Source: Thermoplasmata archaeon (lineage in GTDB: Archaea > Thermoplasmatota > Thermoplasmata > Lutacidiplasmatales > UBA184). Taken from it: a DNA stretch of 8,403 bases. The stretch is taken from assembly GCA_013044425.1 (NCBI GenBank), contig JABEUK010000033.1, positions 1 to 8,403 of the forward strand. The letters run 5' to 3'. A program made the position numbers and the translations under genes. Positions 1 through 5,366 of the stretch are shown here, one piece after another. The notes below the pieces were generated by a model. That model made no database searches. It was not told the DNA's origin and worked only from the letters and a program-made list of their open reading frames with translations. Position 1 is the first letter of the stretch; each line of letters opens with the position of its first letter.

Positions 1-227
1 CACAGTTCCGGGCGCCGGCGAAGGAGGCTGACCGCGGTCATCCGACTCCGATCGGAGAGCGCCCGCGCTCGGGTCAGGGCTTGCGAGAATCCCTGCGCCT
101 GGGTCACTTCACGACAGAGCGCGCGATACTCCGGGACGCAGCATCTCGCGTCCTCCCCCGTGAGTCGTTCGAGCCGAGGGACCAGACCCGATTCGACCTT
201 CGTTCCGGCCATCATGTAGACCACCAT
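1..227 (-). CDS. ArsR-like winged-helix regulator, N-terminal part, cut by window edge
   Basis: An open frame runs from an ATG at 227 to the left edge (about 75 residues) without a stop. The last ~30 visible residues contain the segment ALSDRSRMTAVSLLRRRPELC, which matches the start of ArsR-family winged helices, where a 'LSDPTRLxILxLL...ELC' stretch forms the first helices before the recognition helix. The recognition helix and any metal ligands further along lie outside the window, so the inducer cannot be inferred. Two further in-frame ATGs follow at 215 and 212. A TATA-like element centred near 238 is about 24-27 nt upstream of these, so the true start of a leaderless mRNA is more likely 215 or 212 than 227. 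The gene lies 74 bp downstream of the recombinase on the same strand, but its own promoter argues for independent expression. The family assignment rests on a short segment. Confidence 0.6.
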   Translation of the reverse strand, partial: MVVYMMAGTKVESGLVPRLERLTGEDARCCVPEYRALCREVTQAQGFSQALTRARALSDRSRMTAVSLLRRRPEL

Positions 228-234
228 CAACACG

Positions 235-242
235 ATATATGT
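235..242 (-). promoter_or_regulatory. TATA-like box of the ArsR-like gene
   Basis: On the minus strand this reads ACATATAT, the most AT-rich octamer nearby in an otherwise GC-rich background. Its centre is about 24-27 nt upstream of the tandem ATG codons at 215 and 212, the usual archaeal TATA-to-start-site distance. This predicts a leaderless transcript. Inferred from spacing only. Confidence 0.5.
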
Positions 243-301
243 AGATAGCGGTGAACATGAGGCCCACCAAACGCTCTTCGACCCCGCCGGCGAGCGACGC
301 C

Positions 302-1237
302 CTAGACCCACGGGAGCGCCGAGCCGAACTGCTCGAGGGCCTTGCGCTGGCGTGCGGGGTTCTCTTGGAGGTATCGCATCGTGGTGGCGAGGTTCTCGTG
401 CCGCAGGAACGATTGGATGGCTCGATACACTCCGTCGAGGGAGGGATGGGGGGATCCGAGGAGCACCTCCTCTAGGAGCGTCGCTCCGGAGCGGCGAAGC
501 ATATGGGAGCTGAGCCGAGGCGTCCCCGCTCCGGTCCCGAGTCGCCTCCCGAGCCGTCCCACCCAGGCGTCCAAGCCGCCGAGCGAGTAGGGGACCAGCC
601 GGCCGCGCCAGCAGTGGATGAACGCTTCGGGAGGCACGGACGGGGCACCGCTTCGAAGCTGGTTCCTCGCGATCAGTCGATCGCGTCGGGCGAGGAACCT
701 CCTCCAGATCGGAGGGAGCGCGGGGTGCACCGGCATCCAAACGAGCTTCGGAACGGTGCGCCCTTTTCCCCGCACGAGGATCCGCCCGGACTCGAGGTCT
801 ACGTCCGCCACTCGCAGCCTCCTCCACTCGACCCGGCGGAGGCCCTGGCCCAGCCCGAGGACGACGATCAACGAAAGCGTGGGATCCCCTCGAACGGATC
901 GGATCAACTGTTCCATGCTGGATCGATCGAGCCATCGAACGCGCTGGGAGAACGAGCGCGGAGGAACGGAGACCAACGGCGTGATCCGGCTTCCCGCAAA
1001 GCGCGCGTAGTCGATCAGGATCCCGAAGGCCCACCGCGACCGGGCGGCACGGAGCCGTAGGTGATCGAAATCTCGCTCGCGCCAGCGGCTGGGGAGCTCC
1101 GACCGACCGTGTCCGCGCATCTCCCTCAGGCAGGATCGTACGATCGCGCGGTACCGGCGGAGCGTCTCGCCTTGGCATCCGCGTTTTTCCTTCGACCGCA
1201 GCCAACGGCAGAGCGAGCCGGGGTCGGCCTGTACCAT
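302..1237 (-). CDS. Tyrosine recombinase / XerC-D type site-specific integrase
   Basis: The 311-residue protein has the full catalytic set of phage-integrase/Xer tyrosine recombinases: Arg134 in QGLRR, Lys158 in RGKGR, the HxxR box His245-Arg248 (SHMLRRSG), His280 in FLRHENLATT and the nucleophile Tyr289 (MRYLQ), nine residues after His280 as is typical. Residues ~1-90 are basic and helical and would be the SAM-like core-binding domain; ~100-300 are the catalytic domain. It should cut and rejoin DNA through a 3'-phosphotyrosyl intermediate. The frame stays open upstream to 1447, but that part lies over msrB, so I chose the ATG at 1237, the only in-frame start after msrB ends. No clear TATA box or Shine-Dalgarno site precedes it. 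It could be a chromosomal XerA-like dimer resolvase or the integrase of a decayed element; no att sites, cargo or inverted repeats are visible, so I cannot choose. There is a Gly/Arg-rich insertion at ~190-240. Confidence 0.88.
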   Translation of the reverse strand: MVQADPGSLCRWLRSKEKRGCQGETLRRYRAIVRSCLREMRGHGRSELPSRWRERDFDHLRLRAARSRWAFGILIDYARFAGSRITPLVSVPPRSFSQRVRWLDRSSMEQLIRSVRGDPTLSLIVVLGLGQGLRRVEWRRLRVADVDLESGRILVRGKGRTVPKLVWMPVHPALPPIWRRFLARRDRLIARNQLRSGAPSVPPEAFIHCWRGRLVPYSLGGLDAWVGRLGRRLGTGAGTPRLSSHMLRRSGATLLEEVLLGSPHPSLDGVYRAIQSFLRHENLATTMRYLQENPARQRKALEQFGSALPWV

Positions 1238-1323
1238 CGCACGAGCACGGCCCCCGGTGACGGCCTTCTCTGCGGTCCGGGTGAACGATGAACGGTGCGA
1301 TGTGCCGGGCCCCGAGGATGGGG

Positions 1324-1713
1324 TTAGGCCGTTTCGGCCGCGGGGACGAAGCTCAGGGAGATCGAGTTCACGCAGTGGCGGGTGTCCTTGGGGGTGAGCC
1401 CCTCGCCCTCGAAGACGTGGCCGAGGTGGGCGTCGCATCGCGCGCACCGGATCTCGACGCGCGCTCCGTCCGGATCGCTCTGTCGCTTCACCGCCCCGGG
1501 GATCTCGTCATCGAAGCTGGGCCAGCCGCAGCGGGCGTCGAACTTGTCGTTCGATCGATACAGGGGAGCGCTGCACCTCTTGCAGACATAGGTCCCGGGC
1601 TGGAAGTGGTGCTCGTACTCTCCGGAGAACGGCCGTTCCGTGCCGCGGTGCACGATCACGGCCTCTTCCGCGCGGGTCAGCGTGCGCAGGGAGGTCGTCG
1701 GCGTTCCGGCCAT
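1324..1713 (-). CDS. msrB: Peptide-methionine (R)-S-oxide reductase MsrB
   Basis: At 129 residues this is a full-length, single-domain MsrB, which reduces the R epimer of methionine sulfoxide in proteins, normally using thioredoxin. Family signatures appear in order: TERPFSGEY (25-33), the zinc pair Cys44-x2-Cys47, [10 protein letters not shown] (58-67), the second zinc pair Cys90-x2-Cys93, the HLGHVF block (96-101) and the active-site segment RHCVNS with catalytic Cys114. Cys62 in CGWPS is the usual resolving-cysteine position, so a complete Cys-based cycle is possible. The active-site residue before Cys114 is His where Tyr or Phe is more usual. No signal peptide is seen, so it is cytoplasmic. 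No MsrA partner is present in the window. A TATA-like element centred 25 nt before the ATG suggests a leaderless transcript separate from the upstream SDR gene. Confidence 0.96.
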   Translation of the reverse strand: MAGTPTTSLRTLTRAEEAVIVHRGTERPFSGEYEHHFQPGTYVCKRCSAPLYRSNDKFDARCGWPSFDDEIPGAVKRQSDPDGARVEIRCARCDAHLGHVFEGEGLTPKDTRHCVNSISLSFVPAAETA

Positions 1714-1734
1714 GTCGAGACAGATGCGCGCCGA

Positions 1735-1741
1735 GATATTA
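1735..1741 (-). promoter_or_regulatory. TATA-like box of msrB
   Basis: Minus-strand TAATATC, centred near 1738, is 25 nt upstream of the msrB ATG at 1713. It falls in the short gap between the SDR stop (1774) and msrB and is the only AT-rich run there. It predicts a leaderless msrB mRNA. Confidence 0.5.
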
Positions 1742-1773
1742 CGCCCGCAGTGAGCGCCCGCTCGTCCATCCGT

Positions 1774-2739
1774 TCAGTGCCGGGTGGTCGTTCCGGAGCC
1801 GCGTGACGGTGAGCGGAACCAGGCGATCGTGCGGCGGATACCTTCGGGGTAGGGGGTTGTCGGGCGAGACTCTCCTACGAGAGAATCGTACCGCGAGCCC
1901 CCCAGCACCACGGGGGTCTCGAACAGATACGCCATCTCGTACGCCCCACGAATCTCGGCGTTGAACGTGCCGGCCACGCGCCACGCCCCTCGTCCGAAGC
2001 TGCTGAGCCTCTCCGGGTGCCCGCCCTCCGCGTACGCCTGCCGGACGAACTCTCGCGCGACCATGGTGCCGGGCCCGGGGACGTGCACGGGGATCCCATG
2101 GGCCGCGGGCGTCTCGATGAGACGGATCATGGCCGCCGCGGCATCGTCGATGAAGATGAATTCGTGCGGGAGGTCCGCATCGATCGGCCAGCGGCAACCC
2201 TTGCCCGAGATCGCCCCGTCGAATATCGGCGCGAGCAACGGGTTCAGGACGTTCGGACCGTAGAAATCCGGATACCGAGGGAGCACCAGCCGGATCTTCC
2301 CCGCCGCGTGAGCGGCCATGTAGTCGCGCTCGATCTCGGCCCGCAGTTGTCCTTTGACGGTCGTGGCCGCGAACGGGTGGCTCTCCAGAACCGGGTTCGT
2401 CTGGGGTATCCCGTACGGATAGACGTTCCCGGGGAAGCCGAGGATCGCCCCGGTGCGCTCCGCAGCGCTCCGTGCGTTGGCCGCGATCCGAGGGACGAGC
2501 TCGGTCCAGCCGGAGTACGGTACGTTCACCGCGTGCACGATCACGTCCGCGCCCGCGCATGCGGCGCTCGTCGCCGCGGCATCGAGCAGATCGGCCCGGT
2601 ACCGTTCCACCCCGGCAGGGAGGTCCGGAATGAGCTCCGGATGACGGGCCACGGCTCGGACGGTGTGACCGCGCGCGGCCGCGGATCGGGCGACGGCGTT
2701 ACCGATGCTCCCGCCCGCTCCCAGCACCACGTAGCGCAT
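1774..2739 (-). CDS. Atypical SDR-family NAD(P)-binding epimerase/dehydratase-like protein
   Basis: The 321-residue protein begins with a Rossmann fold: VVLGAGGSIG carries the GxGGxxG-type dinucleotide motif at residues 7-13, followed by an Asp at the tip region (RADLLD, 48-53) and DVIVHAVNVP (65-74), as in extended SDRs related to nucleotide-sugar epimerases and dehydratases. The usual YxxxK pair is incomplete: Lys129 is present (TTVKGQLRAEIE) but the residue four before it is Ala125, and NVYPYG (105-110) precedes it. The central RYPDFYGP segment (155-162) and the FIFIDDAAAAMIRLIE helix (195-209) are typical of NAD-dependent epimerase/dehydratase proteins that keep the KGxxRAEIE pattern without the Tyr. 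The substrate is unknown; it could be a reductase, a lyase-like enzyme or an NAD(P)-binding regulator. It diverges from the gene at 2820 across an 80-bp promoter region and precedes msrB by ~60 bp. Confidence 0.85.
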   Translation of the reverse strand: MRYVVLGAGGSIGNAVARSAAARGHTVRAVARHPELIPDLPAGVERYRADLLDAAATSAACAGADVIVHAVNVPYSGWTELVPRIAANARSAAERTGAILGFPGNVYPYGIPQTNPVLESHPFAATTVKGQLRAEIERDYMAAHAAGKIRLVLPRYPDFYGPNVLNPLLAPIFDGAISGKGCRWPIDADLPHEFIFIDDAAAAMIRLIETPAAHGIPVHVPGPGTMVAREFVRQAYAEGGHPERLSSFGRGAWRVAGTFNAEIRGAYEMAYLFETPVVLGGSRYDSLVGESRPTTPYPEGIRRTIAWFRSPSRGSGTTTRH

Positions 2740-2763
2740 CGGGGGCCACTCTGGGACCTGAGG

Positions 2764-2768
2764 TTTAA
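2764..2768 (-). promoter_or_regulatory. TATA-like box of the SDR gene
   Basis: Minus-strand GTTAAAC is centred near 2766, 27 nt upstream of the SDR ATG at 2739. It is one half of a back-to-back promoter pair in the 80-bp gap; the other half, at about 2795, faces the plus-strand gene. Confidence 0.45.
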
Positions 2769-2793
2769 CGGTTTGGGAACGGGCCGGAATCGG

Positions 2794-2799
2794 GTTAAG
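2794..2799 (+). promoter_or_regulatory. TATA-like element of the gene at 2820
   Basis: The sequence GTTAAG is centred near 2796, about 24 nt upstream of the ATG at 2820. It is a weak match to the TATA consensus, but it is the only AT-rich run at the right distance. It is preceded by a purine-rich GGAATCG that could act as a BRE. Confidence 0.35.
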
Positions 2800-2819
2800 G
2801 GGCCGAGCTCTCTACGAGC

Positions 2820-3185
2820 ATGGCCCGATCTCCTCCCGCTCCGATGGGCCACGCCCGTATCGAGCAGGTCGGTGGAGGGCAGCTGAGCATCGATTGGGAC
2901 GGGGTCCCGTGGGTCGAGATCGACGTGGACCGGCGCTGCCTGGAGGTGGACCTAACCCCCGTCAAGGCCCTCACCAAGGAGCTCCCGCGCATCCTCCTAT
3001 CCGGAGGGTTCAGGGGGATGCGACGCGGGCTCCGGATACCTCAGCGCCTCTCGGAGCTCGGCTGGACCGTGACCCTCAAGGTGGGGAAGCGTCCGCTGGC
3101 GCGGCTCGGAAGGGGCGCGAGCGCCCTCACGGGCAACATCCGCGTAGAGCTCAGCGCTCTACCCGCACTGCTGCGTCTCGTCTAG
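2820..3185 (+). CDS. Hypothetical 121-residue protein
   Basis: I do not recognise a family. The protein is soluble, with no signal peptide and no convincing membrane segment. Residues ~13-45 look like alternating beta strands (QLSIDWDGVPWVEIDVD then LEVDL), followed by a Lys/Arg/Gly-rich stretch at ~58-75 and another strand pair at ~78-88 and ~106-120. One Cys is present (Cys40). The overall charge is basic in the second half. The start could also be the Met at residue 9. The gene diverges from the SDR gene with a candidate TATA element ~24 nt upstream. Its TAG stop is interlocked with the stop of the convergent gene at 3182-3439 through a shared CTAG, which supports both frames being real. 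Codon use is GC-rich at third positions like the neighbours. Confidence 0.7.
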   Translation: MARSPPAPMGHARIEQVGGGQLSIDWDGVPWVEIDVDRRCLEVDLTPVKALTKELPRILLSGGFRGMRRGLRIPQRLSELGWTVTLKVGKRPLARLGRGASALTGNIRVELSALPALLRLV

Positions 3186-3439
3186 GTCGCCTTGGTGGCG
3201 GCGATGTGAGCGGCCGCGAGCGCGGCCGACTCCTCTTTGGTGAGGTCCCGCATGTGAACGGAGACCGACACCGTCCCGTTCATTTCGAGCTTGATGGGGG
3301 CCCCGACCAGATTGAACGTCACGCCCTTCAACCGCAGGTCCAACTGGGTGTGCTTGTCGCTCAAGGCGCCGATCAGCCCCTCGACCATTCCCTTTCCCAG
3401 AATCTCCTCTGTGGCACTCATCGTCCCGATCTCCAGCAC
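3182..3439 (-). CDS. Small hypothetical protein, 79-85 residues
   Basis: I do not recognise a family. After a short helix (~residues 10-26) the protein has a run of likely beta strands (QLDLRLKGVTFNLV, PIKLEMNGTVSVSVHM), then an acidic helix and an Ala-rich C-terminus. It has no Cys, no signal peptide and no membrane segment. Two starts are credible. GTG at 3439 sits ~26 nt from a TATA-like element and would be leaderless. ATG at 3421 gives the more natural N-terminus MSATEEIL and has GGAGAT about 7-9 nt upstream as a possible ribosome site. It converges on the gene at 2820-3185, sharing a CTAG for both stops. A perfect 13-bp inverted repeat lies just upstream of its promoter. Function is unknown. 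Confidence 0.68.
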   Translation of the reverse strand: MLEIGTMSATEEILGKGMVEGLIGALSDKHTQLDLRLKGVTFNLVGAPIKLEMNGTVSVSVHMRDLTKEESAALAAAHIAATKAT

Positions 3440-3460
3440 CGAGGGCAGGCCACCATCGCC

Positions 3461-3466
3461 CTATAC
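3461..3466 (-). promoter_or_regulatory. TATA-like box of the small gene at 3182-3439
   Basis: Minus-strand CGTATAGG is centred near 3464-3465. This is ~26 nt from the GTG at 3439 and ~44 nt from the ATG at 3421, so transcription from it could be leaderless or carry an ~18-nt leader containing GGAGAT. Confidence 0.45.
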
Positions 3467-3481
3467 GATTTCGGATGCCGT

Positions 3482-3516
3482 GGGAGGGGCCGGCGACTGA
3501 CGAGCCGGCCCCTCCC
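3482..3516. repeat. Perfect 13-bp inverted repeat between divergent promoters
   Basis: The left arm at 3482-3494 and right arm at 3504-3516 are exact reverse complements (GGGAGGGGCCGGC pairing with GCCGGCCCCTCCC) around a 9-nt spacer. It lies in the ~160-bp gap between the divergent starts of the small minus-strand gene and the CDGSH gene, outside both TATA-like elements. That position fits an operator for a dimeric regulator acting on both genes, or a cruciform or RNA hairpin. A terminator seems less likely because no gene ends into it. No second copy was seen in the window. Confidence 0.75.
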
Positions 3517-3570
3517 CTCGGAGCCGGTGGGCTCGGAACCATCTGGTGTCCCCGAGGAAACGGGCCCGCC

Positions 3571-3575
3571 TTAAT
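3571..3575 (+). promoter_or_regulatory. TATA-like box of the CDGSH gene
   Basis: The sequence CTTAATC is centred near 3573, 25 nt upstream of the ATG at 3598. An earlier ATG at 3590 is followed at once by an in-frame TGA, so it cannot start the protein. This spacing helped choose 3598. Confidence 0.5.
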
Positions 3576-3597
3576 CTGAGGGGCCCTGAATGAGCTG

Positions 3598-3774
3598 ATG
3601 ACGAAGGTCGAGATCCAAGTCGCAGAGAACGGGCCGAATCTGGTGATGGTCGATGGGAAGGTCGCGGCGGCCCTGTGCCGGTGCGGGCACTCCTCGAAGA
3701 AGCCGTACTGCGACGGGGCTCACCGTGCCGCGGGCTTCAAGGCCGACGTGGCCAACATCCCCGTGGTCTCCTAG
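3598..3774 (+). CDS. Single-domain CDGSH iron-sulfur protein
   Basis: This is a short gene of 58 codons plus stop. Residues 27-42 give the full CDGSH signature Cys27-x-Cys29-x2-Ser-x3-Pro36-x-Cys38-Asp-Gly-Ala-His42, the 3Cys-1His ligand set of a redox-active, labile 2Fe-2S cluster as in mitoNEET-type proteins. Upstream, residues 1-25 form the short beta strands that precede the motif in prokaryotic members (NGPNLVMVDGKVAALCRCG); downstream, GFKADV is close to the family's terminal strand. There is no membrane anchor, unlike eukaryotic mitoNEET, and only one CDGSH motif, so the functional form is presumably a homodimer. The partner and exact role are unknown; electron transfer, cluster transfer or redox sensing are the family's proposed roles. 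It converges on the peptidase gene at 3837. Confidence 0.93.
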   Translation: MTKVEIQVAENGPNLVMVDGKVAAALCRCGHSSKKPYCDGAHRAAGFKADVANIPVVS

Positions 3775-3812
3775 GCCGCAGACGGCTCCCACGGTCTCTC
3801 CGCGGGGCGCCC

Positions 3813-3829
3813 GGGGCCGCCGAGGCCCC
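3813..3829. terminator. Small GC hairpin between convergent genes
   Basis: GGGGCC (3813-3818) and GGCCCC (3824-3829) can pair around a 5-nt loop in the 62-bp gap between the convergent CDGSH and peptidase genes. Position favours a bidirectional 3' end, but there is no T-rich tract on the plus side and short GC hairpins are common by chance at this GC content. Confidence 0.25.
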
Positions 3830-3836
3830 CTGCATG

Positions 3837-4538
3837 CTAGCCGCGGGGCGGGAGGAGGGCGATCCAGACCTTGCTTGCCTGGAACCCGGCGCGCTTCTTC
3901 CAGTCCTCCAGCGTGCGCCCTGAGCGGTAGGACGATCGCCGAAGCGGGTCGAAGACCTGCAGATGTCGGCCCCGGGAGACGAGCCCCACCCAGTGGGGGT
4001 CGGAGTGGGGTGCCCCTAGGTTCCTTGCATCTACGAGCAGGAGCCCGGCGTTAGATCCGGCTCGGCTTCGCCCTTCGCGGTAGGAACGGATGAGAATCCC
4101 CCGCTCCGTGCATTCTTGCCGGAGTCGCTCCTCCGCCGCGCGGTAGATGCGCAGGGCTCCGAGCCCAGCGTGCTCGGAGAGGATATGCCTCCAGAGCCAC
4201 GGGCGCGGTCCGGAGATCTCGACGACCGCTGAGGAGCCTCTTCGCACGGCTGCAAGCGCGAGACCGAGAGGGTGCGAGCCGGGGCAGACGAGAGCGGTGC
4301 TCTCCCTCCAGAGCTGGATCTCCTCCGCTGTAACGTCCCGGGGTCGGTACCGGGCGATCCGTTGGAGGACGTTGCCGAGCGCCGCCGGGCCGCAGGTGAA
4401 CGGCGAGTGCTGGGGCCAGAAGCGAGTCGGGGAGCGGGGCGGGGAGGAGCGGCCTCGGGATGCGCTTCCGTCCTTGGATCGTACGTCCCTGCGCCGCCGA
4501 GAGGGTTTCGGCCCCGGGCCGGTACGTAATCGCCTCAT
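3837..4538 (-). CDS. C39-like (papain-fold) cysteine peptidase family protein
   Basis: The 233-residue protein carries a Peptidase_C39-like signature: QHSPFTCGPAALGNVL gives oxyanion-hole Gln43 and nucleophile Cys49 at the start of the core helix, PHWVGLV gives His182, and HLQVFDPL gives Asp197. The spacing and surrounding strands fit a complete Cys-His-Asp site, so it may be an active peptidase or amidase-type hydrolase. Residues 1-39 are very basic (14 Arg/Lys, two acidic) and low in complexity; they may be disordered or bind nucleic acid. No hydrophobic signal peptide or ABC-transporter domains are present, so it is not a bacteriocin exporter of the classical C39 type. The ATG overlaps the upstream regulator's stop as ATGA, meaning translational coupling, and there is no other Met or GTG start before Cys49. 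It resembles stand-alone C39_2/DUF3335-like proteins; the substrate is unknown. Confidence 0.8.
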   Translation of the reverse strand: MRRLRTGPGPKPSRRRRDVRSKDGSASRGRSSPPRSPTRFWPQHSPFTCGPAALGNVLQRIARYRPRDVTAEEIQLWRESTALVCPGSHPLGLALAAVRRGSSAVVEISGPRPWLWRHILSEHAGLGALRIYRAAEERLRQECTERGILIRSYREGRSRAGSNAGLLLVDARNLGAPHSDPHWVGLVSRGRHLQVFDPLRRSSYRSGRTLEDWKKRAGFQASKVWIALLPPRG

Positions 4539-5287
4539 GAATCGGTGGTTCCTGCGGATCGGTCGGAGGAGATCGGGCTCTCCCTCGAGGGCGACTGGGC
4601 CGCTAGGTAGGGGAAGAGCGCGGCCAGCAGCTTGTTCTCGGCCTTTCGGAGCAGCGCGTCGAACGCCTCCCGCGAGATCTCGAGCGCCTGCGCGAGCTCT
4701 CCGGTCGTAACGGCGTGAGGGATCCGGTAGTACCCTCGAGCGAACGCGAGCACGATCGCTCGACGTTGCCGCGGTGTGAGGTTGGAGAGCAGATTGCCGA
4801 TCGGCACGAGGAAGGTGTCCTCGAACCCGAGAGAAGTCAACGCTCGGGTCCCGATCCGGATCACGCGGACGTCCGCGGGCAGCGTCGCGAGGACCGCGTT
4901 ATCGAGACCGCCCTCCGGGACCAGGAACTGATACGTCTCGCCCTCCGCCGAGTAGATGGAGGGCGGAAGGTAGAGGTTGCCTGCGGCCTCGATCGTGGGG
5001 ATCACACGGCCGCTGCGACAGCAGGCGCACGCTGCGAATCGCACGAGCGCGGCCGATCCATCCCCCTCTCGGAAGAGCTCGGTACCCCCGGCGTTCCGGT
5101 ACGTCTCGAGGAGCGGGGCGAGATCCGCCGGATCCGGTGCATGGGCCTCGAGCGTCGTCTCTTTCCCACGGTGGCAGAGGTGGGTCGCCCGCAGCCCTCG
5201 CGCGGAGGACGTCACCGGCGTGGACAGGGGGCAGGGATGTTGGATCAGGATGTGCACGAGCTGCACCGGCTCTGCCCTGAGGCGCAC
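4535..5287 (-). CDS. Bacterio-opsin activator type HTH_10 transcriptional regulator
   Basis: Residues ~168-226 of 250 match the HTH_10 DNA-binding domain of haloarchaeal Bat-like proteins: LTPRQRRAIVLAFARGYY, then the TGELAQALEIS helix-turn-helix and a final LRKAENKLLAALFPYL helix. The N-terminal ~165 residues should be the sensor or effector part. They contain conspicuous Cys/His groups: HPCP at 17-20, HLCH at 36-39 and CACC at 87-90, which could bind metal or respond to redox change (inference). A Ser/Thr-rich tail of ~20 residues closes the protein. The frame starts with GTG at 5287; GTG codons at 5266 and 5257 are alternatives, and an AT-rich GATAAG (5300-5305, minus-strand CTTATC) would place a transcript start near 5276, favouring 5266. 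It overlaps the peptidase gene by ATGA, so both are likely co-expressed. The target genes are not evident, but the peptidase or its own promoter are candidates. Confidence 0.88.
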   Translation of the reverse strand: MRLRAEPVQLVHILIQHPCPLSTPVTSSARGLRATHLCHRGKETTLEAHAPDPADLAPLLETYRNAGGTELFREGDGSAALVRFAACACCRSGRVIPTIEAAGNLYLPPSIYSAEGETYQFLVPEGGLDNAVLATLPADVRVIRIGTRALTSLGFEDTFLVPIGNLLSNLTPRQRRAIVLAFARGYYRIPHAVTTGELAQALEISREAFDALLRKAENKLLAALFPYLAAQSPSRESPISSDRSAGTTDS

Positions 5288-5366
5288 CGCCCTGTGTGCG
5301 ATAAGCCCATTGCATTCGCAACGGGGACGCTCTTCTCCGCACGAGGCCTTCTCGGGTCGATGAAAA

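Noticed and set aside
1238..1447. Upstream extension of the recombinase frame as coding
   Set aside because: It lies over msrB in another frame, has Pro/Arg/Gly-rich shadow composition, and a proper ATG follows at 1237.
1739..2886. Long alternative frames on both strands over the SDR gene
   Set aside because: They are Arg/Asp/Gly-rich, resemble no family, and coincide with a well-supported SDR protein; high GC removes stop codons in shadow frames.
2894..3574. 226-codon plus-strand frame across both small hypothetical genes
   Set aside because: Composition is Arg/Gly/Pro/His-rich without fold pattern, and it would cross the shared stop, a TATA-like element and the 13-bp inverted repeat.
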